From Clostridium acetobutylicum ATCC 824 (GTDB taxonomy: Bacteria; Bacillota; Clostridia; Clostridiales; Clostridiaceae): DNA of 64,000 nt. Location of the stretch: NCBI RefSeq assembly GCF_000008765.1, contig NC_003030.1, forward strand, positions 1,956,001 to 2,020,000. Direction: 5' to 3'. Shown one piece after another: positions 29,634-40,120 of this stretch (its first letter is position 1; every line of letters starts with the position of its first letter). The notes beneath the pieces are model-generated. The model did not search any database, was not told the origin of the DNA, and saw only the letters and a list, made by a program, of their open reading frames with translations. The position numbers and the translations under genes were made by a program.

Positions 29634-30563
29634 TTAAATTTCTTCTATAGAAGATAGAATTTTAAAAACTATATCATCATCATTTTTATATATGTCCTTA
29701 TTTATCCATACCGCTCTTTCATCTTTTCTAAACCAAGTAAGCTGTCTTTTTGCATAGTGTCTACTGCCCTTTTTAATAAGTTCTACAGCTTCTTCCAAAG
29801 TAATGCAGCCTTCAAGATAAGAAAGAATTTCCTTATACCCTATTCCCTTCATGGATTGCATATTTGAATTATAGCCCATATCCCTTAATTTTATAACTTC
29901 ATCAACAAGACCATTTCTTAACATTATGTCTACTCTCAAATTTATTCTTTCATATAACTTTTGCCTATCCATATTTAATATAAAATAATGTATGTTATAT
30001 GGTATATCGTACAAATCTACATTACTATTTAGCTCACTTATAGTTTTTCCAGTTATTTTATAAACTTCAAGAGCTCTTATTACCCTTTTTAAATCGTTAG
30101 GATATAGTTTTTTATACGAATCTATATCTATATTTTTGAGCTTTTCATGAAGATACTCTTTTCCCTTATCCTTAGCAATAGCTTGAAGAGATTCTCTGTA
30201 GGCTTCATCCTTATAAGCCCCAGTGAAATCATAATTACAGATTAGAGAATTTATATATAATCCTGTACCTCCAACTATAATAGGATATTTTTTTCTGGAA
30301 GTTATATCATCTATTGCATTTTGCGCCATCTTTTTAAAGCTTGCAACGCTAAATTCTTCTGAAGGATCTACCACATCTATTAAATGATGTTTTATTCCCT
30401 TCATTTCTTCTTTTGTTACTTTTGCTGATCCTATATCCATGTACTTGTATATTTGCATTGAATCGGCAGATATTATTTCTCCATTCATCTTTTGTGCTAT
30501 TTTTATGGATATATCTGTTTTCCCCACAGCTGTAGGTCCTGCTATAATAAGTATATCTTTCAT
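29634..30563 (-). CDS. miaA: tRNA dimethylallyltransferase MiaA
   Basis: Transfers dimethylallyl to A37 of tRNAs reading UNN codons, the substrate modification that MiaB then methylthiolates. The 309-residue product has the P-loop [12 protein letters not shown], the [15 protein letters not shown] segment, and [10 protein letters not shown]. Its start ATG 30563 follows GAGGATG. It lies 23 bases after mutL in the miaB-mutS-mutL-miaA-hfq operon, so both enzymes of the ms2i6A pathway are co-transcribed with mismatch repair. Confidence 0.96.
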   Translation of the reverse strand: MKDILIIAGPTAVGKTDISIKIAQKMNGEIISADSMQIYKYMDIGSAKVTKEEMKGIKHHLIDVVDPSEEFSVASFKKMAQNAIDDITSRKKYPIIVGGTGLYINSLICNYDFTGAYKDEAYRESLQAIAKDKGKEYLHEKLKNIDIDSYKKLYPNDLKRVIRALEVYKITGKTISELNSNVDLYDIPYNIHYFILNMDRQKLYERINLRVDIMLRNGLVDEVIKLRDMGYNSNMQSMKGIGYKEILSYLEGCITLEEAVELIKKGSRHYAKRQLTWFRKDERAVWINKDIYKNDDDIVFKILSSIEEI

Positions 30564-30586
30564 ACTAAATTCATCCTCGATTGACT

Positions 30587-32455
30587 TTATTGAATTCTCT
30601 TAAACTTCTTTTCAAAATCAGTTACAGTTAATCTTACAATTGTTGGCCGCCCATGAGGGCAGTTAAACGGGTCTTCAGCAAATCTTAAATCCTGTATTAG
30701 AGTTTTCATTTCATCATGTGTAAGCTCATGATATGCTTTCACAGCTGATTTACAAGCTGCTGTTGCAATGCTTCTGTATTTTACCTCTGACGTTTCTCCA
30801 CTTCCCATGTTCTTTAGATTATCTATTATTTCTAAAAATAAATCCTTAACAAGTGGCTTACCTAAAAACAAAGGAACCTCTTTAATAGCAACAGTATTAT
30901 CACCAAAATACTCAATAACAAATCCAGCATTTTTAAATACTTCTTTATTTTCGTCATAATAAATAAAATCTTCAGGGAGTAATTCCACTACAGAAGGTGT
31001 AATTAAAATTTGAGAGGACACACCTTTATTTTTTATATCTTCCCTATATTTCTCAAATAATATCTTCTCATGAGCTGCATGTTGGTCTATTATATATAAT
31101 TCCTCAAAGCTTTCCGCTAAAATATAAGTATTATTGAATTGACCTATGACCCTAAGCTCAGGAAATTTTGCTTTCTTATTAGTAATTATATCATAGGTTT
31201 CTTTTTCTTGGGAAGTTTCTTTTATTATATCCTTCTCTCTAAAATCGTCAAAACTTCTATCCTTATTTTCTTTTGTACTGTTATCATAATTTTCAATAGG
31301 ACGTTTTAAATCTATTGGAATTTGTACAGGTACCGGAAATGAGTCTTTTTTTATATAACCATCTATTTTATCATCATGTTTAATCTCATTTTTTGTAATA
31401 ACGTCTTCCTTAATATCAAACAATTTATCTTCTTCTTCTTTTAGAGCTTCAACCTTGAAAGATTCCTTTAAGCTGTTTCTAATGCCTTCATGTACGGTAT
31501 CAAAAATAATTTTAAATATATCCCTTTCATTTTGAAATTTAACTTCTGATTTTGTAGGATGTACATTTACATCTACAAATTCGGGAAATATATCTAAAAA
31601 TATTATAAAAAAAGGAAACTTATTTATCATCATAAACGATTTAACAGCGTTTTCAACTGCTGCAGTTATGAGTTTATTCTTTATATATCGTTTATTTATA
31701 AATATACTTTGATTATTTCTGCTTCCACGACTTATTTCTGCATTTCCCACATATCCATGAACAGATACTAAATCTGTATGACGTTCAAAGCTTATGACAT
31801 TATCACATATCTTTTTACCATATATAGCTCTTATGGTGTCTATTAAATTATCAGTAGCATATGTTGTGATAACCCTTTTACCGTTATTAATTAATCTAAA
31901 GGATATTTCACTATGAGCTAAAGCTAATCGATTTACAATATCAGAAATAGAAGATGCTTCTTTAGCTGTAGATTTTAAAAATTTTTCTCTTGCTGGAACA
32001 TTGTAAAACAAATCACGTACTTCTATATGTGTTCCTATGTTAGTTCCACAGTCCTTAATGTAATCAACACTTCCACCACTTATTGATATTTCTCTTCCAA
32101 ATTCGTTCTCTTTAGTTCTTGACTTTAATGTAGTCTTTGACACGGAAGCAATACTTGGTAGAGCCTCCCCCCTAAATCCCAAGGTATTTATAGAATATAT
32201 ATCCTGAAGCTTTGATATCTTACTTGTTGCATGAGGCATAAAAGCTTTTTCTATATCATCCTTATCTATACCATAGCCATCATCCAACACCTTAATAAGA
32301 GTTCTTCCGCCATTTTCTATTTCAATATTGATAGTTTTAGCGCCTGCATCAATACTATTCTCAACTAATTCCTTAACTACAGAAAATGGTCTCTCTACCA
32401 CTTCTCCTGCGGCAATTTTATTAGAAGTATCTTCACTCAAAATATTTATTCTCAA
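30587..32455 (-). CDS. mutL: DNA mismatch repair protein MutL
   Basis: GHKL ATPase and nicking endonuclease of mismatch repair. The 622 residues include the N-terminal GHKL motifs ([30 protein letters not shown]), a poorly conserved linker around residues 340-430, and a C-terminal dimerisation domain. [14 protein letters not shown] from residue 457 is the DQHA(x)2E(x)4E endonuclease metal site, expected in bacteria lacking MutH; ACKSAVKA and CPHGRPT are further metal-site elements. It starts at TTG 32455 with AAGGTGA upstream. Confidence 0.96.
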   Translation of the reverse strand: MRINILSEDTSNKIAAGEVVERPFSVVKELVENSIDAGAKTINIEIENGGRTLIKVLDDGYGIDKDDIEKAFMPHATSKISKLQDIYSINTLGFRGEALPSIASVSKTTLKSRTKENEFGREISISGGSVDYIKDCGTNIGTHIEVRDLFYNVPAREKFLKSTAKEASSISDIVNRLALAHSEISFRLINNGKRVITTYATDNLIDTIRAIYGKKICDNVISFERHTDLVSVHGYVGNAEISRGSRNNQSIFINKRYIKNKLITAAVENAVKSFMMINKFPFFIIFLDIFPEFVDVNVHPTKSEVKFQNERDIFKIIFDTVHEGIRNSLKESFKVEALKEEEDKLFDIKEDVITKNEIKHDDKIDGYIKKDSFPVPVQIPIDLKRPIENYDNSTKENKDRSFDDFREKDIIKETSQEKETYDIITNKKAKFPELRVIGQFNNTYILAESFEELYIIDQHAAHEKILFEKYREDIKNKGVSSQILITPSVVELLPEDFIYYDENKEVFKNAGFVIEYFGDNTVAIKEVPLFLGKPLVKDLFLEIIDNLKNMGSGETSEVKYRSIATAACKSAVKAYHELTHDEMKTLIQDLRFAEDPFNCPHGRPTIVRLTVTDFEKKFKRIQ

Positions 32456-32473
32456 AATCTCACCTTCTTATTC

Positions 32474-35083
32474 TTAAAGTTTTTTGGCACGCTTTATAAA
32501 TTCATACAGTTTATTCATACATTCTATCGGATTCATATCCATTATCTCAGTATCTTTAAGTTCCTTTAAAATAGATTCTCTTTCAAGGTAATTAAAATCA
32601 ATCTGATATGAATCTTTTTTTGGTTCTTCTTTAACTATATTTGTTTTTTTGTCTTCAGTATTTTCTGCTGTCTTAGGCTTAGCTTCTTCTAAATCCTTAA
32701 GTATTTCCCTTGCACGCACTAAGACTTCTTCAGGAAGACCTGCTATTTTAGCAACTTCTATACCATAAGATTCATCTGCACCTTTTGAAATTATTTTCCT
32801 TAAGAAGATTATATCATCATTCACCTTTTTTACAGCAATAGAATAATTCTTAAGTCCTTCTATTTCTCCTTCAAGCTTAGTAAGTTCATGATAATGGGTT
32901 GCAAAGAGTGTCTTACATTTTAAATTTTCACTTTTACATATGTACTCTATAACTGACCAAGCTATACTAAGACCATCATAAGTACTTGTTCCTCGCCCTA
33001 CTTCATCTAAAAGTATTAAGCTATTTTTAGTTGCATTTTTAAGTATGTGAGATACTTCCCACATTTCAACCATAAATGTACTTTTACCTGCATTCAAATC
33101 ATCTGATGCACCTATTCTTGTAAAAATCTTATCACATATAGATATTTCAGCTGCACTTGCCGGTACAAAGCACCCTATTTGAGCCATGAGAACTATAAGG
33201 CCAACTTGGCGCATATAGGTTGACTTTCCAGCCATATTAGGACCTGTTATAAGCATCATTACATTATCAGAATTATTTATCACAGTATCATTAGCTACAA
33301 AATTTCCACTAGCTATAACTTTTTCTACAACAGGATGTCTTCCTTCCTTTATAACTAATGTTCCATCCCTTTTTATTACAGGTTTACAATAATTATTTTC
33401 CCTAGCTACATCAGCAAAAGAGCAGATACAATCAAGCTCTGATAGAATTTTAGCGCTTCCCTTTATTCTATCTATTTCTTTTTCTATTCTTTCTCTTATT
33501 TCACAAAAAACATTATATTCTAAAAGGACTAGCTTCTCTTCAGCTCCAAGAATCTTTTCTTCCATTTCCTTAAGCTCTGGCGTTATATACCTTTCACTAT
33601 TAGTAAGTGTTTGCTTTCTTATGTATCTGCCTTCCGGAACCAAATTCAAATTAGATTTAGTAATCTCTATATAATATCCAAATACTTTATTGTAACTTAC
33701 TTTAAGAGATTTTATTCCCGTAACCTCTCTTTCAGTGTTTTCAAGTGAAGCTATCCACTGCTTTCCATGAGATTTAGCAAGTCTTAATTCATCTATATCC
33801 TTATTATATCCTTCTTTTATTATATTTCCTTCTTTTATAGATAAGGAGGGGTTGTCATTTATCGATTCATATAACAATTTATAAATATCACCTAAATCAT
33901 CAAGTGCATTTTCCATATTAACTAGAAGCTCTGAATTAAAGTTTTTAATAAGCTTTTTTATAGCTGGCAATTTTTCAATAGAACCTCTTAAAGATATCAT
34001 TTCTTTTGCATTAACGCTTTTACTTGATATTTTTCCTGCCAATCTTTCTATATCATATACCTGTTTTAACAATTCCTTTAAATCTTCATTATATGATACA
34101 TTAGTTAACATTTCTTCAACAGCATCAAGTCTTAAATTTATTTTTTCATCATCTATCAAAGGTCTTTCTATCCATTTTCTAATTTGTCGTCCACCCATAG
34201 CCGTACTTGTTTTATCAAGGACCCAAAGCAAAGATCCCTTCTTGCTCTTATCTTTAAGCGTCTCCGTAAGCTCTAAATTTCTTCTTGAATTTATATCTAT
34301 ACTTAAAAAGTCCACTATTTCATATTTTTGAAGTTCATCTATATGAGTTAATGCAGTCTTTTGAGTATCTATTATATATTTTATAAGACCATTAGCACAA
34401 CTTTTTAATCCTTCTGTCATATTAACTTCGGCATAATTAGAAAATTGAGCTTTTAAATTTTCATTTCTATGCTCTTTAAAATATTCGTTACTAAATCTGT
34501 TATAAACAACATCAAATCTTTCTCTTATTTTATCTACTAGTTTATCATCTAAATTCTCCTGAAGAACCAATTCTTTTGGTGAAAATTTTGATATTTCATT
34601 CAGTATGATTTCGAAATCTAATTCTGTCTCTGTTAAGTTAAATTCTCCGGTTGATATATCAGCAAAACACATAGCTGAAACTTTGTCATGTATAAACAAG
34701 CTCATTATATAGTTATTCTTTGTATCCTCAAGAAAAGAGGAATCTGTATATGTTCCAGGTGTAAGTACCTTTATAACATCTCGTTTTACAATTCCTTTTG
34801 CCAAAGAAGGATCTTCTAGCTGTTCCGCTACTGCAACCTTATATCCTTTTGAAACAAGTTTGCTAGCGTAAATAGCATATGCATGATGAGGAACTCCGCA
34901 CATAGGAGCCCTCTTTTCAAGTCCACAATCCTTACCTGTAAGAACTAATTCCAGTTCTCTAGATGCGACTTCTGCATCCTCAAAAAACATCTCATAAAAA
35001 TCGCCTACCCTAAAGAACAAAATACAATCTTTATGATTTTCCTTAATAGATAAATACTGTTGCATCATAGGAGATATGCTCAT
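32474..35083 (-). CDS. mutS: DNA mismatch repair protein MutS
   Basis: Mismatch-recognition ATPase. Full length at 869 residues. The N-terminal domain begins [19 protein letters not shown] and has the mismatch wedge [11 protein letters not shown]; connector, lever and clamp domains follow; the ABC-type ATPase has Walker [10 protein letters not shown] and [13 protein letters not shown] Glu/Lys-rich stretch near residue 800 precedes the C-terminal dimerisation helix. ATG 35083 follows GAGGGATG. It is 19 bases upstream of mutL in the same operon. Confidence 0.97.
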
Positions 35084-35113
35084 CTTTAATCATCCCTCAA
35101 TCTTATAGTAAAT

Positions 35114-36439
35114 TTAAACTTCTTCGCCAACTAAAGAAAAAGCTTGGGCCTTTGTTATTTTTACATTTATAAGTTTTCCTATAGAACTCTCCAGCCCTTC
35201 AAAATTAACAAGCTTTCCTGTCCTTGTTCTTCCCATCAATTTACTACCATCATTCTTGCTTTTTCCTTCAACAAGAATCTCTACAATTTTTCCTTCATAT
35301 TCTTTGTTCTTTTTTTCGCTTATTAGGTTAACAGCCTCAAGAAGTTTGTTAAATCTTTTGTGCTTAACCTCATCTGGAATTTGATTTTCGTATTTAGCAG
35401 CAGGAGTACCCTCTCTTATAGAATATAAAAATGTAAATGCTGAATCGTACTCTACCTCTTTTACAAGACTTAGTGTATCTTCAAAATCTTCTTCTGTTTC
35501 TCCTGGGAACCCTACTATAATATCTGTAGTTATAGCTACATTTTTAATCCCACTCTTTATTTTATTTACAAGATTTATATAATCTTCTCTTGTATAATTT
35601 CTGTTCATTTTATTGAGTATAGTAGTTGATCCTGATTGAACTGGAAGATGAATATGTTCACACACCTTATCACAATCAGCTATGGCCGCTATGACATCAT
35701 CAGTTAAATCCTTAGGATGAGATGTCATAAATCTTATTCTTAAAAGTCCTTCTATATTATTAAGTCTTCTTAAGAGTAATGCAAAATTCATTTCTTCATC
35801 TAAACTCTTTCCATAGGAGTTAACATTTTGGCCCAAAAGAGTAATTTCTTTATAGCCCTTTTTAACAAGTTCTTTTATTTCATTTTCTATGTCTTCAGGT
35901 TTCCTACTTCTTTCTCTTCCCCTTACATATGGAACTATACAGTAAGTACAGAAATTATTGCATCCATACATAATGGTTACAAATGCCTTCATATCATAGC
36001 TTCTATATATAGGCATACCTTCTACGATGCCTTCTTCTTTATCCCATATTTCAACTACTGAAGTCCTTTCATTTTCAACCTTCTTTAAATATTGAGGAAA
36101 CATCTGAGTATTGTGAGTTCCCATAACTATATCCACAAAAGGAAATCTTTTCTTTATATGCTCTGCCATATCCCTTTGCTGCATCATGCATCCACACACA
36201 GTTATTATAAGATTAGGCTTTTTATCCTTTAGCTTTTTAAGAGTACCTAAATTGCCATATACCTTAAGCTCTGCATTTTCTCTAACACAGCATGTATTAA
36301 ATATTATAAGATCTGCATCCTCTCTATTGTCTGTTGCTTCATATTTCATTTCCTTAAGCATTCCTGCGAGCTTTTCAGAATCTTCTGCGTTCATCTGGCA
36401 GCCCCATGTTTCTATAAAAAATAGTTTATTTTTATCCAT
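35114..36439 (-). CDS. miaB: tRNA-2-methylthio-N6-dimethylallyladenosine synthase MiaB
   Basis: Radical-SAM methylthiotransferase that completes ms2i6A37 in tRNA. The 441 residues contain the UPF0004 domain ([28 protein letters not shown]), the radical-SAM [28 protein letters not shown], and a C-terminal TRAM domain. GCQMN and GQNVNSYG separate it from RimO. ATG 36439 has AGGAGG upstream. It is the first gene of the operon leading to hfq. Confidence 0.96.
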
Positions 36440-36498
36440 AATTTCCTCCTGATTTAAGCTTACGTATATTATTTGTAATTATAAAATGTCAGTTAAAT

Positions 36499-36528
36499 AT
36501 TATATCATACATTTATCAATAAAATCAA
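36499..36528 (-). promoter_or_regulatory. Promoter of the miaB-mutS-mutL-miaA-hfq operon
   Basis: Read on the minus strand, TTGATT (36523-36528) and TATAAT (36499-36504) are 18 bases apart, about 60 bases before the miaB start. Confidence 0.6.
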
Positions 36529-36616
36529 AATATATAAAATTTAATTTAAGTTTTTGAATAATTAATCATAAAAATGAAAATAATAATACTGAAATAAACT
36601 AAAGGGGGTTTTTTAT

Positions 36617-36784
36617 ATGTATGATGCTAAATTGTTAGAAAACAATGATAAACAAGCTGAAAAAGACTTGATTAGATGCAACTGCATATGTGATATAGGT
36701 TACTTCAACAATCACAGGAATATTAAATTAGTTAATACAACATCATATCATGTACCAACTGAAGGAATAGTTAATTTTAAATAA
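36617..36784 (+). CDS. 55-residue Cys-containing peptide, function unknown
   Basis: A short gene not listed by length-based calling. ATG 36617 follows AAAGGGGG by eight bases, a strong ribosome site. The product starts MYDAKLLENNDKQAEKDLIR and has the cluster CNCIC at residues 21-25. It has no signal peptide and no hydrophobic segment. It is isolated on the plus strand between two divergent or convergent minus-strand genes and is followed by a hairpin terminator. I do not recognise a family. A peptide precursor or small regulatory protein are both possible. Confidence 0.55.
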   Translation: MYDAKLLENNDKQAEKDLIRCNCICDIGYFNNHRNIKLVNTTSYHVPTEGIVNFK

Positions 36785-36806
36785 TAAAACCTTTATAAAG
36801 CTTTAT

Positions 36807-36871
36807 AAACCCTTAATACACTTATAGGGTTTACAAATAAGTTGCATTTTACTTGTAAACCCTACATTTTT
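36807..36871 (+). terminator. Three-segment hairpin region after the 55-residue gene
   Basis: TAGGGTTTAC (36825-36834) pairs perfectly with GTAAACCCTA (36855-36864), followed by CATTTTTAAT. The same AGGGTTT can instead pair with AAACCCT at 36807-36813, so two exclusive hairpins are possible. The downstream gene is convergent, so this probably acts as a terminator. Confidence 0.55.
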
Positions 36872-36884
36872 AATAAATTTATTA

Positions 36885-37760
36885 TTATTTATTCCCATCC
36901 TTTTCAAGCCTAAGATATTCAATTTCCTTTACAAACCCCATACTTGTATATAAATTTATAGCTGGAACATTGTTCATATCAACCTTAATATATACAACTT
37001 TGCATCCTCTATTCTTAAGTATATTCAATATATAACTTAAAAAATATCTACCATATCCATTTCCTCTATATTGTTCAACTATACCAAAATTCACTATTGT
37101 TATATTATTATGTTCAAAGATAAATTGACCGTATCCTATTTTAATCTCATCCTTGCTTATAAAAAAAGCTCCATCATCTACATAATACTCTTGTGCTTCA
37201 TCGTAGTATATATCATCAATAGAAAGAGGAATCCGTCCTTCAGCATCAAAAACTTTATTTTGAATATAACACCGTATATTTTCATCACGCGACTTTTGAA
37301 ATTTTTCAATAGTTATTCCTTCTGGTTTATTAACTAAATCAAGCTTATCTAATTTCCTTTCAAGTTCCATATTCCCCTTAACCACGTTAAATCCTAGGTT
37401 TTTCATCACGAAATAATTGTATTCGTTTTTTTCACACTTATATAAAAATTTATATTCTGTATTAAAAAATTTTGTTAATGTTCTACAAATGTCTTTCTTG
37501 AATCCATATTTCTTTTCAATATACATGGACTTTATCTCCACAGTATCCCTATTTTTCTTTTCTAGCCAAGTATATCCTACATATTCTCTATCAAACTTCA
37601 AAATGTTAACATTCTTTCTTATAAAAAATTTTCTTATCATGGATGTCTTATTATAAACATCAAAAAAATCTTTATTTAAAACATTAAAACCCTTTCTTTT
37701 TTTATTAAATTGTATAAATAAACTTAAATTTTTATCATTTAATTTTTCACAAGTAAACAT
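36885..37760 (-). CDS. GNAT-family N-acetyltransferase
   Basis: A 291-residue protein with a recognisable C-terminal GNAT domain: the acetyl-CoA-binding motif A in FGIVEQYRGNGYGRYFLSYI (Q/RxxGxG/A) and the typical final NVPAINLYTSMGFV. The N-terminal ~140 residues look like a second, degenerate GNAT-like half with no pyrophosphate-binding loop. The substrate is unknown. ATG 37760 follows AGAGGGT. It is downstream of the CotS-like gene on the same strand and may be cotranscribed. Confidence 0.8.
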   Translation of the reverse strand: MFTCEKLNDKNLSLFIQFNKKRKGFNVLNKDFFDVYNKTSMIRKFFIRKNVNILKFDREYVGYTWLEKKNRDTVEIKSMYIEKKYGFKKDICRTLTKFFNTEYKFLYKCEKNEYNYFVMKNLGFNVVKGNMELERKLDKLDLVNKPEGITIEKFQKSRDENIRCYIQNKVFDAEGRIPLSIDDIYYDEAQEYYVDDGAFFISKDEIKIGYGQFIFEHNNITIVNFGIVEQYRGNGYGRYFLSYILNILKNRGCKVVYIKVDMNNVPAINLYTSMGFVKEIEYLRLEKDGNK

Positions 37761-37817
37761 AATACCCTCTTATTATATTTATTATTAATTAAAGTATAGA
37801 ATTTATAAATTTTTATG

Positions 37818-38888
37818 TCAATTAAAATTTGTAAATTCTTTAATATCATCTAAATAACTAATATACTCTTCAATAAAACTTTGTTCACATTTATTATTTA
37901 AAACAATTTTATTGAGCTTATTTATATATTTATTTTCCGACCAATTCTTATGCCTTACATACCTTTTTTTGCCTAACTTCCAAAACTTATGAGGAAAAGC
38001 TATTAATGCCAGCATTACTTCCATTTCATCTTTGCTTAATTTATTCACCGAATTATATGCTTGTATTATTTGCTTTGCTTTTTCAAAATTCCACATATAC
38101 TCTTTTTTAGTCATTAACGTTCTTATCATTTTGCATAAATCTGTTATAGGTAAATCAATAATTATACTGTTTAAATGTATTATATAGTAGTCCTTTTTGC
38201 CTTTAATTATATTCTGATAGTAAAAGCTGTTATGACATACAGTTTTTTTGTTATTAGAACCTTTTATAATTTTAAAATAAGAAGACTCATTAAGTATTTT
38301 TATAGAAAAAAGTCCCCTATTATAATAGCTTTCTATAAGATCTTCATACATAAAATCAAACTTATTCTTTATTCTTTTATTTTGTATTATGCTTTTAAAG
38401 CTTTCCATATCACGAAGGCACTTTGCAAAAATCTCAACCCAATTCTTCGAATTATTATTTTTAAGTTTAATTTTATGAAAATTTATGTTTTGAGTTGCTA
38501 AGTGAAATTTTGCCAAAAGCTTTGAAGCATTTATTGCTTCATTTATATCATTTAAATTACATTCCTCACCATCAACCCATTCTGTAAGATAGAATGCAAG
38601 GTTCTTGTAAAAGACTATTAGTTTACCATCTTTAGTTGAAATGTAATCAGCTATATTGTTAAAATTATTTTTTTTAAGTTCCCTAACTAAATAATTCCCA
38701 TTTTCTACTTTTTTAAACTCATGGCTTACCTTCTTTAAACAAACCGTTGAGTTTTCTGTTTTAATCTTATATATGCTTCTTATTTTCTTTATATCAACTA
38801 ATTTCATTTCATATCTATTTAGAATTTTTCTTATCATTTTTAACTCTTTATCTTTTATTCCTACAATTGAATCCTCAGTTTCACTCAT
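37818..38888 (-). CDS. CotS-like spore-coat kinase-fold protein, probable pseudokinase
   Basis: A 356-residue protein resembling the CotS/YutH family of aminoglycoside-phosphotransferase-like spore coat proteins. ATG 38888 follows GGGAGGAG; the four upstream in-frame codons lie in that site. Where active family members have a CHxD catalytic loop this one reads CHNSFYYQN, and where they have an IIDFD metal site it reads IIHLN, so both catalytic Asp are lost. A structural or binding role is therefore more likely than phosphotransfer. Sporulation function is inferred from family only. Confidence 0.7.
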   Translation of the reverse strand: MSETEDSIVGIKDKELKMIRKILNRYEMKLVDIKKIRSIYKIKTENSTVCLKKVSHEFKKVENGNYLVRELKKNNFNNIADYISTKDGKLIVFYKNLAFYLTEWVDGEECNLNDINEAINASKLLAKFHLATQNINFHKIKLKNNNSKNWVEIFAKCLRDMESFKSIIQNKRIKNKFDFMYEDLIESYYNRGLFSIKILNESSYFKIIKGSNNKKTVCHNSFYYQNIIKGKKDYYIIHLNSIIIDLPITDLCKMIRTLMTKKEYMWNFEKAKQIIQAYNSVNKLSKDEMEVMLALIAFPHKFWKLGKKRYVRHKNWSENKYINKLNKIVLNNKCEQSFIEEYISYLDDIKEFTNFN

Positions 38889-38976
38889 AATATCTCCTCC
38901 CAAAATATGTACATAATAAAATATATTATACTCAAATAAAATTTATCACCTAGAAAATCTCTTATTCGTATAACAG

Positions 38977-39010
38977 CAAAAAAAATCGAAATGGTATCGC
39001 CCTTTCGATT
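38977..39010 (-). terminator. Terminator after the holin gene
   Basis: On the minus strand AATCGAAA and TTTCGATT form an 8-bp stem with an 11-base loop, followed by a run of about eight T. Confidence 0.8.
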
Positions 39011-39042
39011 CAAATAAAAAACTATGCTATTTTATTTACATG

Positions 39043-39420
39043 TCATCTATTTTTTAGATCCTCTAAAGTTTTCATAAGTTTTTCCGGCATAGGAAGCCCT
39101 AATTTACTGCAGTTTTCTAAAATATTTATGCCTTCATTTGCTACGTAAAAATAACATGTAAATGTTCTAAAAAACCATGTTCCTTTGTTAACAAGTCTAT
39201 CCATTAGAACAGATACTATAATAACCACTAATACAGATACTATTTTTGCAATACCCATGTAACTTTTTTTGAAATCCAAACTCTTTTCTACGGCTGCATT
39301 TACTATATCCCCTAAATAATCTATTACCATAAAAAATATTAGAACCATTAAAGGGGTATCCCACTGACCAAACATGTAGCTGGACATATCTTGCATGCAC
39401 GCAACTATAACACCTAACAT
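39043..39420 (-). CDS. Phage-type holin (TcdE/Bhl-like family)
   Basis: A 125-residue membrane protein of the phage holin family that includes clostridial TcdE. Three hydrophobic segments are visible (TPLMVLIFFMVIDYLGDIV, then IAKIVSVLVVIIVSVLM, then FFRTFTCYFYVANEGI) and the C-terminus is charged (PEKLMKTLEDLKNR). ATG 39420 follows AGGAGG by eight bases; the GTG three codons earlier overlaps that site. No endolysin or phage structural gene is adjacent. Its divergent neighbour is an XRE regulator with shared promoter repeats. Confidence 0.82.
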   Translation of the reverse strand: MLGVIVACMQDMSSYMFGQWDTPLMVLIFFMVIDYLGDIVNAAVEKSLDFKKSYMGIAKIVSVLVVIIVSVLMDRLVNKGTWFFRTFTCYFYVANEGINILENCSKLGLPMPEKLMKTLEDLKNR

Positions 39421-39491
39421 TCCTTTCACCTCCTATTTACTTACAAGGTATTACTTCTTATTTAATGTATGGTTACTATATCTGCAATTCT

Positions 39492-39520
39492 ATTATACCT
39501 AATAGCGCAAATAAGCGCAA
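39492..39520 (-). promoter_or_regulatory. Holin promoter containing GCGCAA repeats
   Basis: On the minus strand TTGCGC (39515-39520) and TATAAT (39492-39497) are 17 bases apart. The -35 is itself one GCGCAA copy and a second copy (39505-39510) lies in the spacer, so a protein bound there would block RNA polymerase. Confidence 0.65.
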
Positions 39521-39603
39521 ACGAAACACATGTGTTTTATAGTGATATAGTGAGAATAAGTTTAATATACTCATTTTTTCAAGATTTTTGAATTAATATT
39601 ATT

Positions 39604-39632
39604 TTGAATAGGATGCGCAAATGTGCTATTAT
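39604..39632 (+). promoter_or_regulatory. XRE regulator promoter with GCGCAA site
   Basis: TTGAAT (39604-39609) and TATTAT (39627-39632) are 17 bases apart with a third GCGCAAA copy (39615-39621) between them. Confidence 0.6.
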
Positions 39633-39660
39633 GTGCATAGATGAAAGGGGTATAGCAACA

Positions 39661-40020
39661 ATGGAGTTAATGGAGTTACTAAAAAATGATCGAATTAACA
39701 AGGGAATGACACAAGAAGAGTATGCTAGAATATTAAATATAACTAGAGGAACTTTATCTCACCTTGAAAAAGGAAGATCACCGAGTGCAGAAACAGCAAA
39801 AAAAATTTCTAACTATTTCAATAGACCTATTTCAGAACTTATAGGACATAAAAAAATAAAAAAGCTTTCAGAACTAGAAACAACGAATATGCTTATAAAT
39901 TCTTTGATTAAAAAAAAGGAAATTACAAAAGAACAAATAAGCGATGAGGCCAAAAAACTCATATGGGCGTCTTTAGAATTGGAAATAAAATTAAAACTTG
40001 AGATGAAAGAGAGGATTTAG
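39661..40020 (+). CDS. XRE-family HTH transcriptional regulator
   Basis: A 119-residue repressor-type protein. The HTH (MTQEEYARILNITRGTLSHL, about residues 17-36) is a canonical Cro/C1 fold with PSAETAKKISNYFNRP completing it; the C-terminal ~55 residues are helical and charged, likely for dimerisation. ATG 39661 follows AAAGGGG; an open frame from 39604 includes the promoter and is not used. Divergent from the holin gene. GCGCAAA repeats lie in both promoters, which suggests that it represses the holin and itself. Confidence 0.85.
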   Translation: MELMELLKNDRINKGMTQEEYARILNITRGTLSHLEKGRSPSAETAKKISNYFNRPISELIGHKKIKKLSELETTNMLINSLIKKKEITKEQISDEAKKLIWASLELEIKLKLEMKERI

Positions 40021-40038
40021 TTCTCTCTTTTCTTTTTT
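40006..40038 (+). terminator. Terminator after the XRE regulator
   Basis: AAAGAGAG and CTCTCTTT form the stem across the stop codon, followed by TTC and a T-run. Confidence 0.7.
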
Positions 40039-40118
40039 TCACTAGAGTCTTTCTTACCTTTTGTTAATGAATCTTGGATTTTCAATAATTCTAATATAAT
40101 CTGGTCAATTTCGTTCAT
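40017..40118 (-). CDS. Possible 33-residue peptide
   Basis: ATG 40118 follows GGGAGTG and opens MNEIDQIILELLKIQDSL, a plausible amphipathic helix, ending in a Lys-rich tail. The 3' end overlaps the terminator of the convergent XRE gene, so the tail may be chance. Weak call. Confidence 0.3.
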   Translation of the reverse strand: MNEIDQIILELLKIQDSLTKGKKDSSEKKKREN

Positions 40119-40120
40119 AT

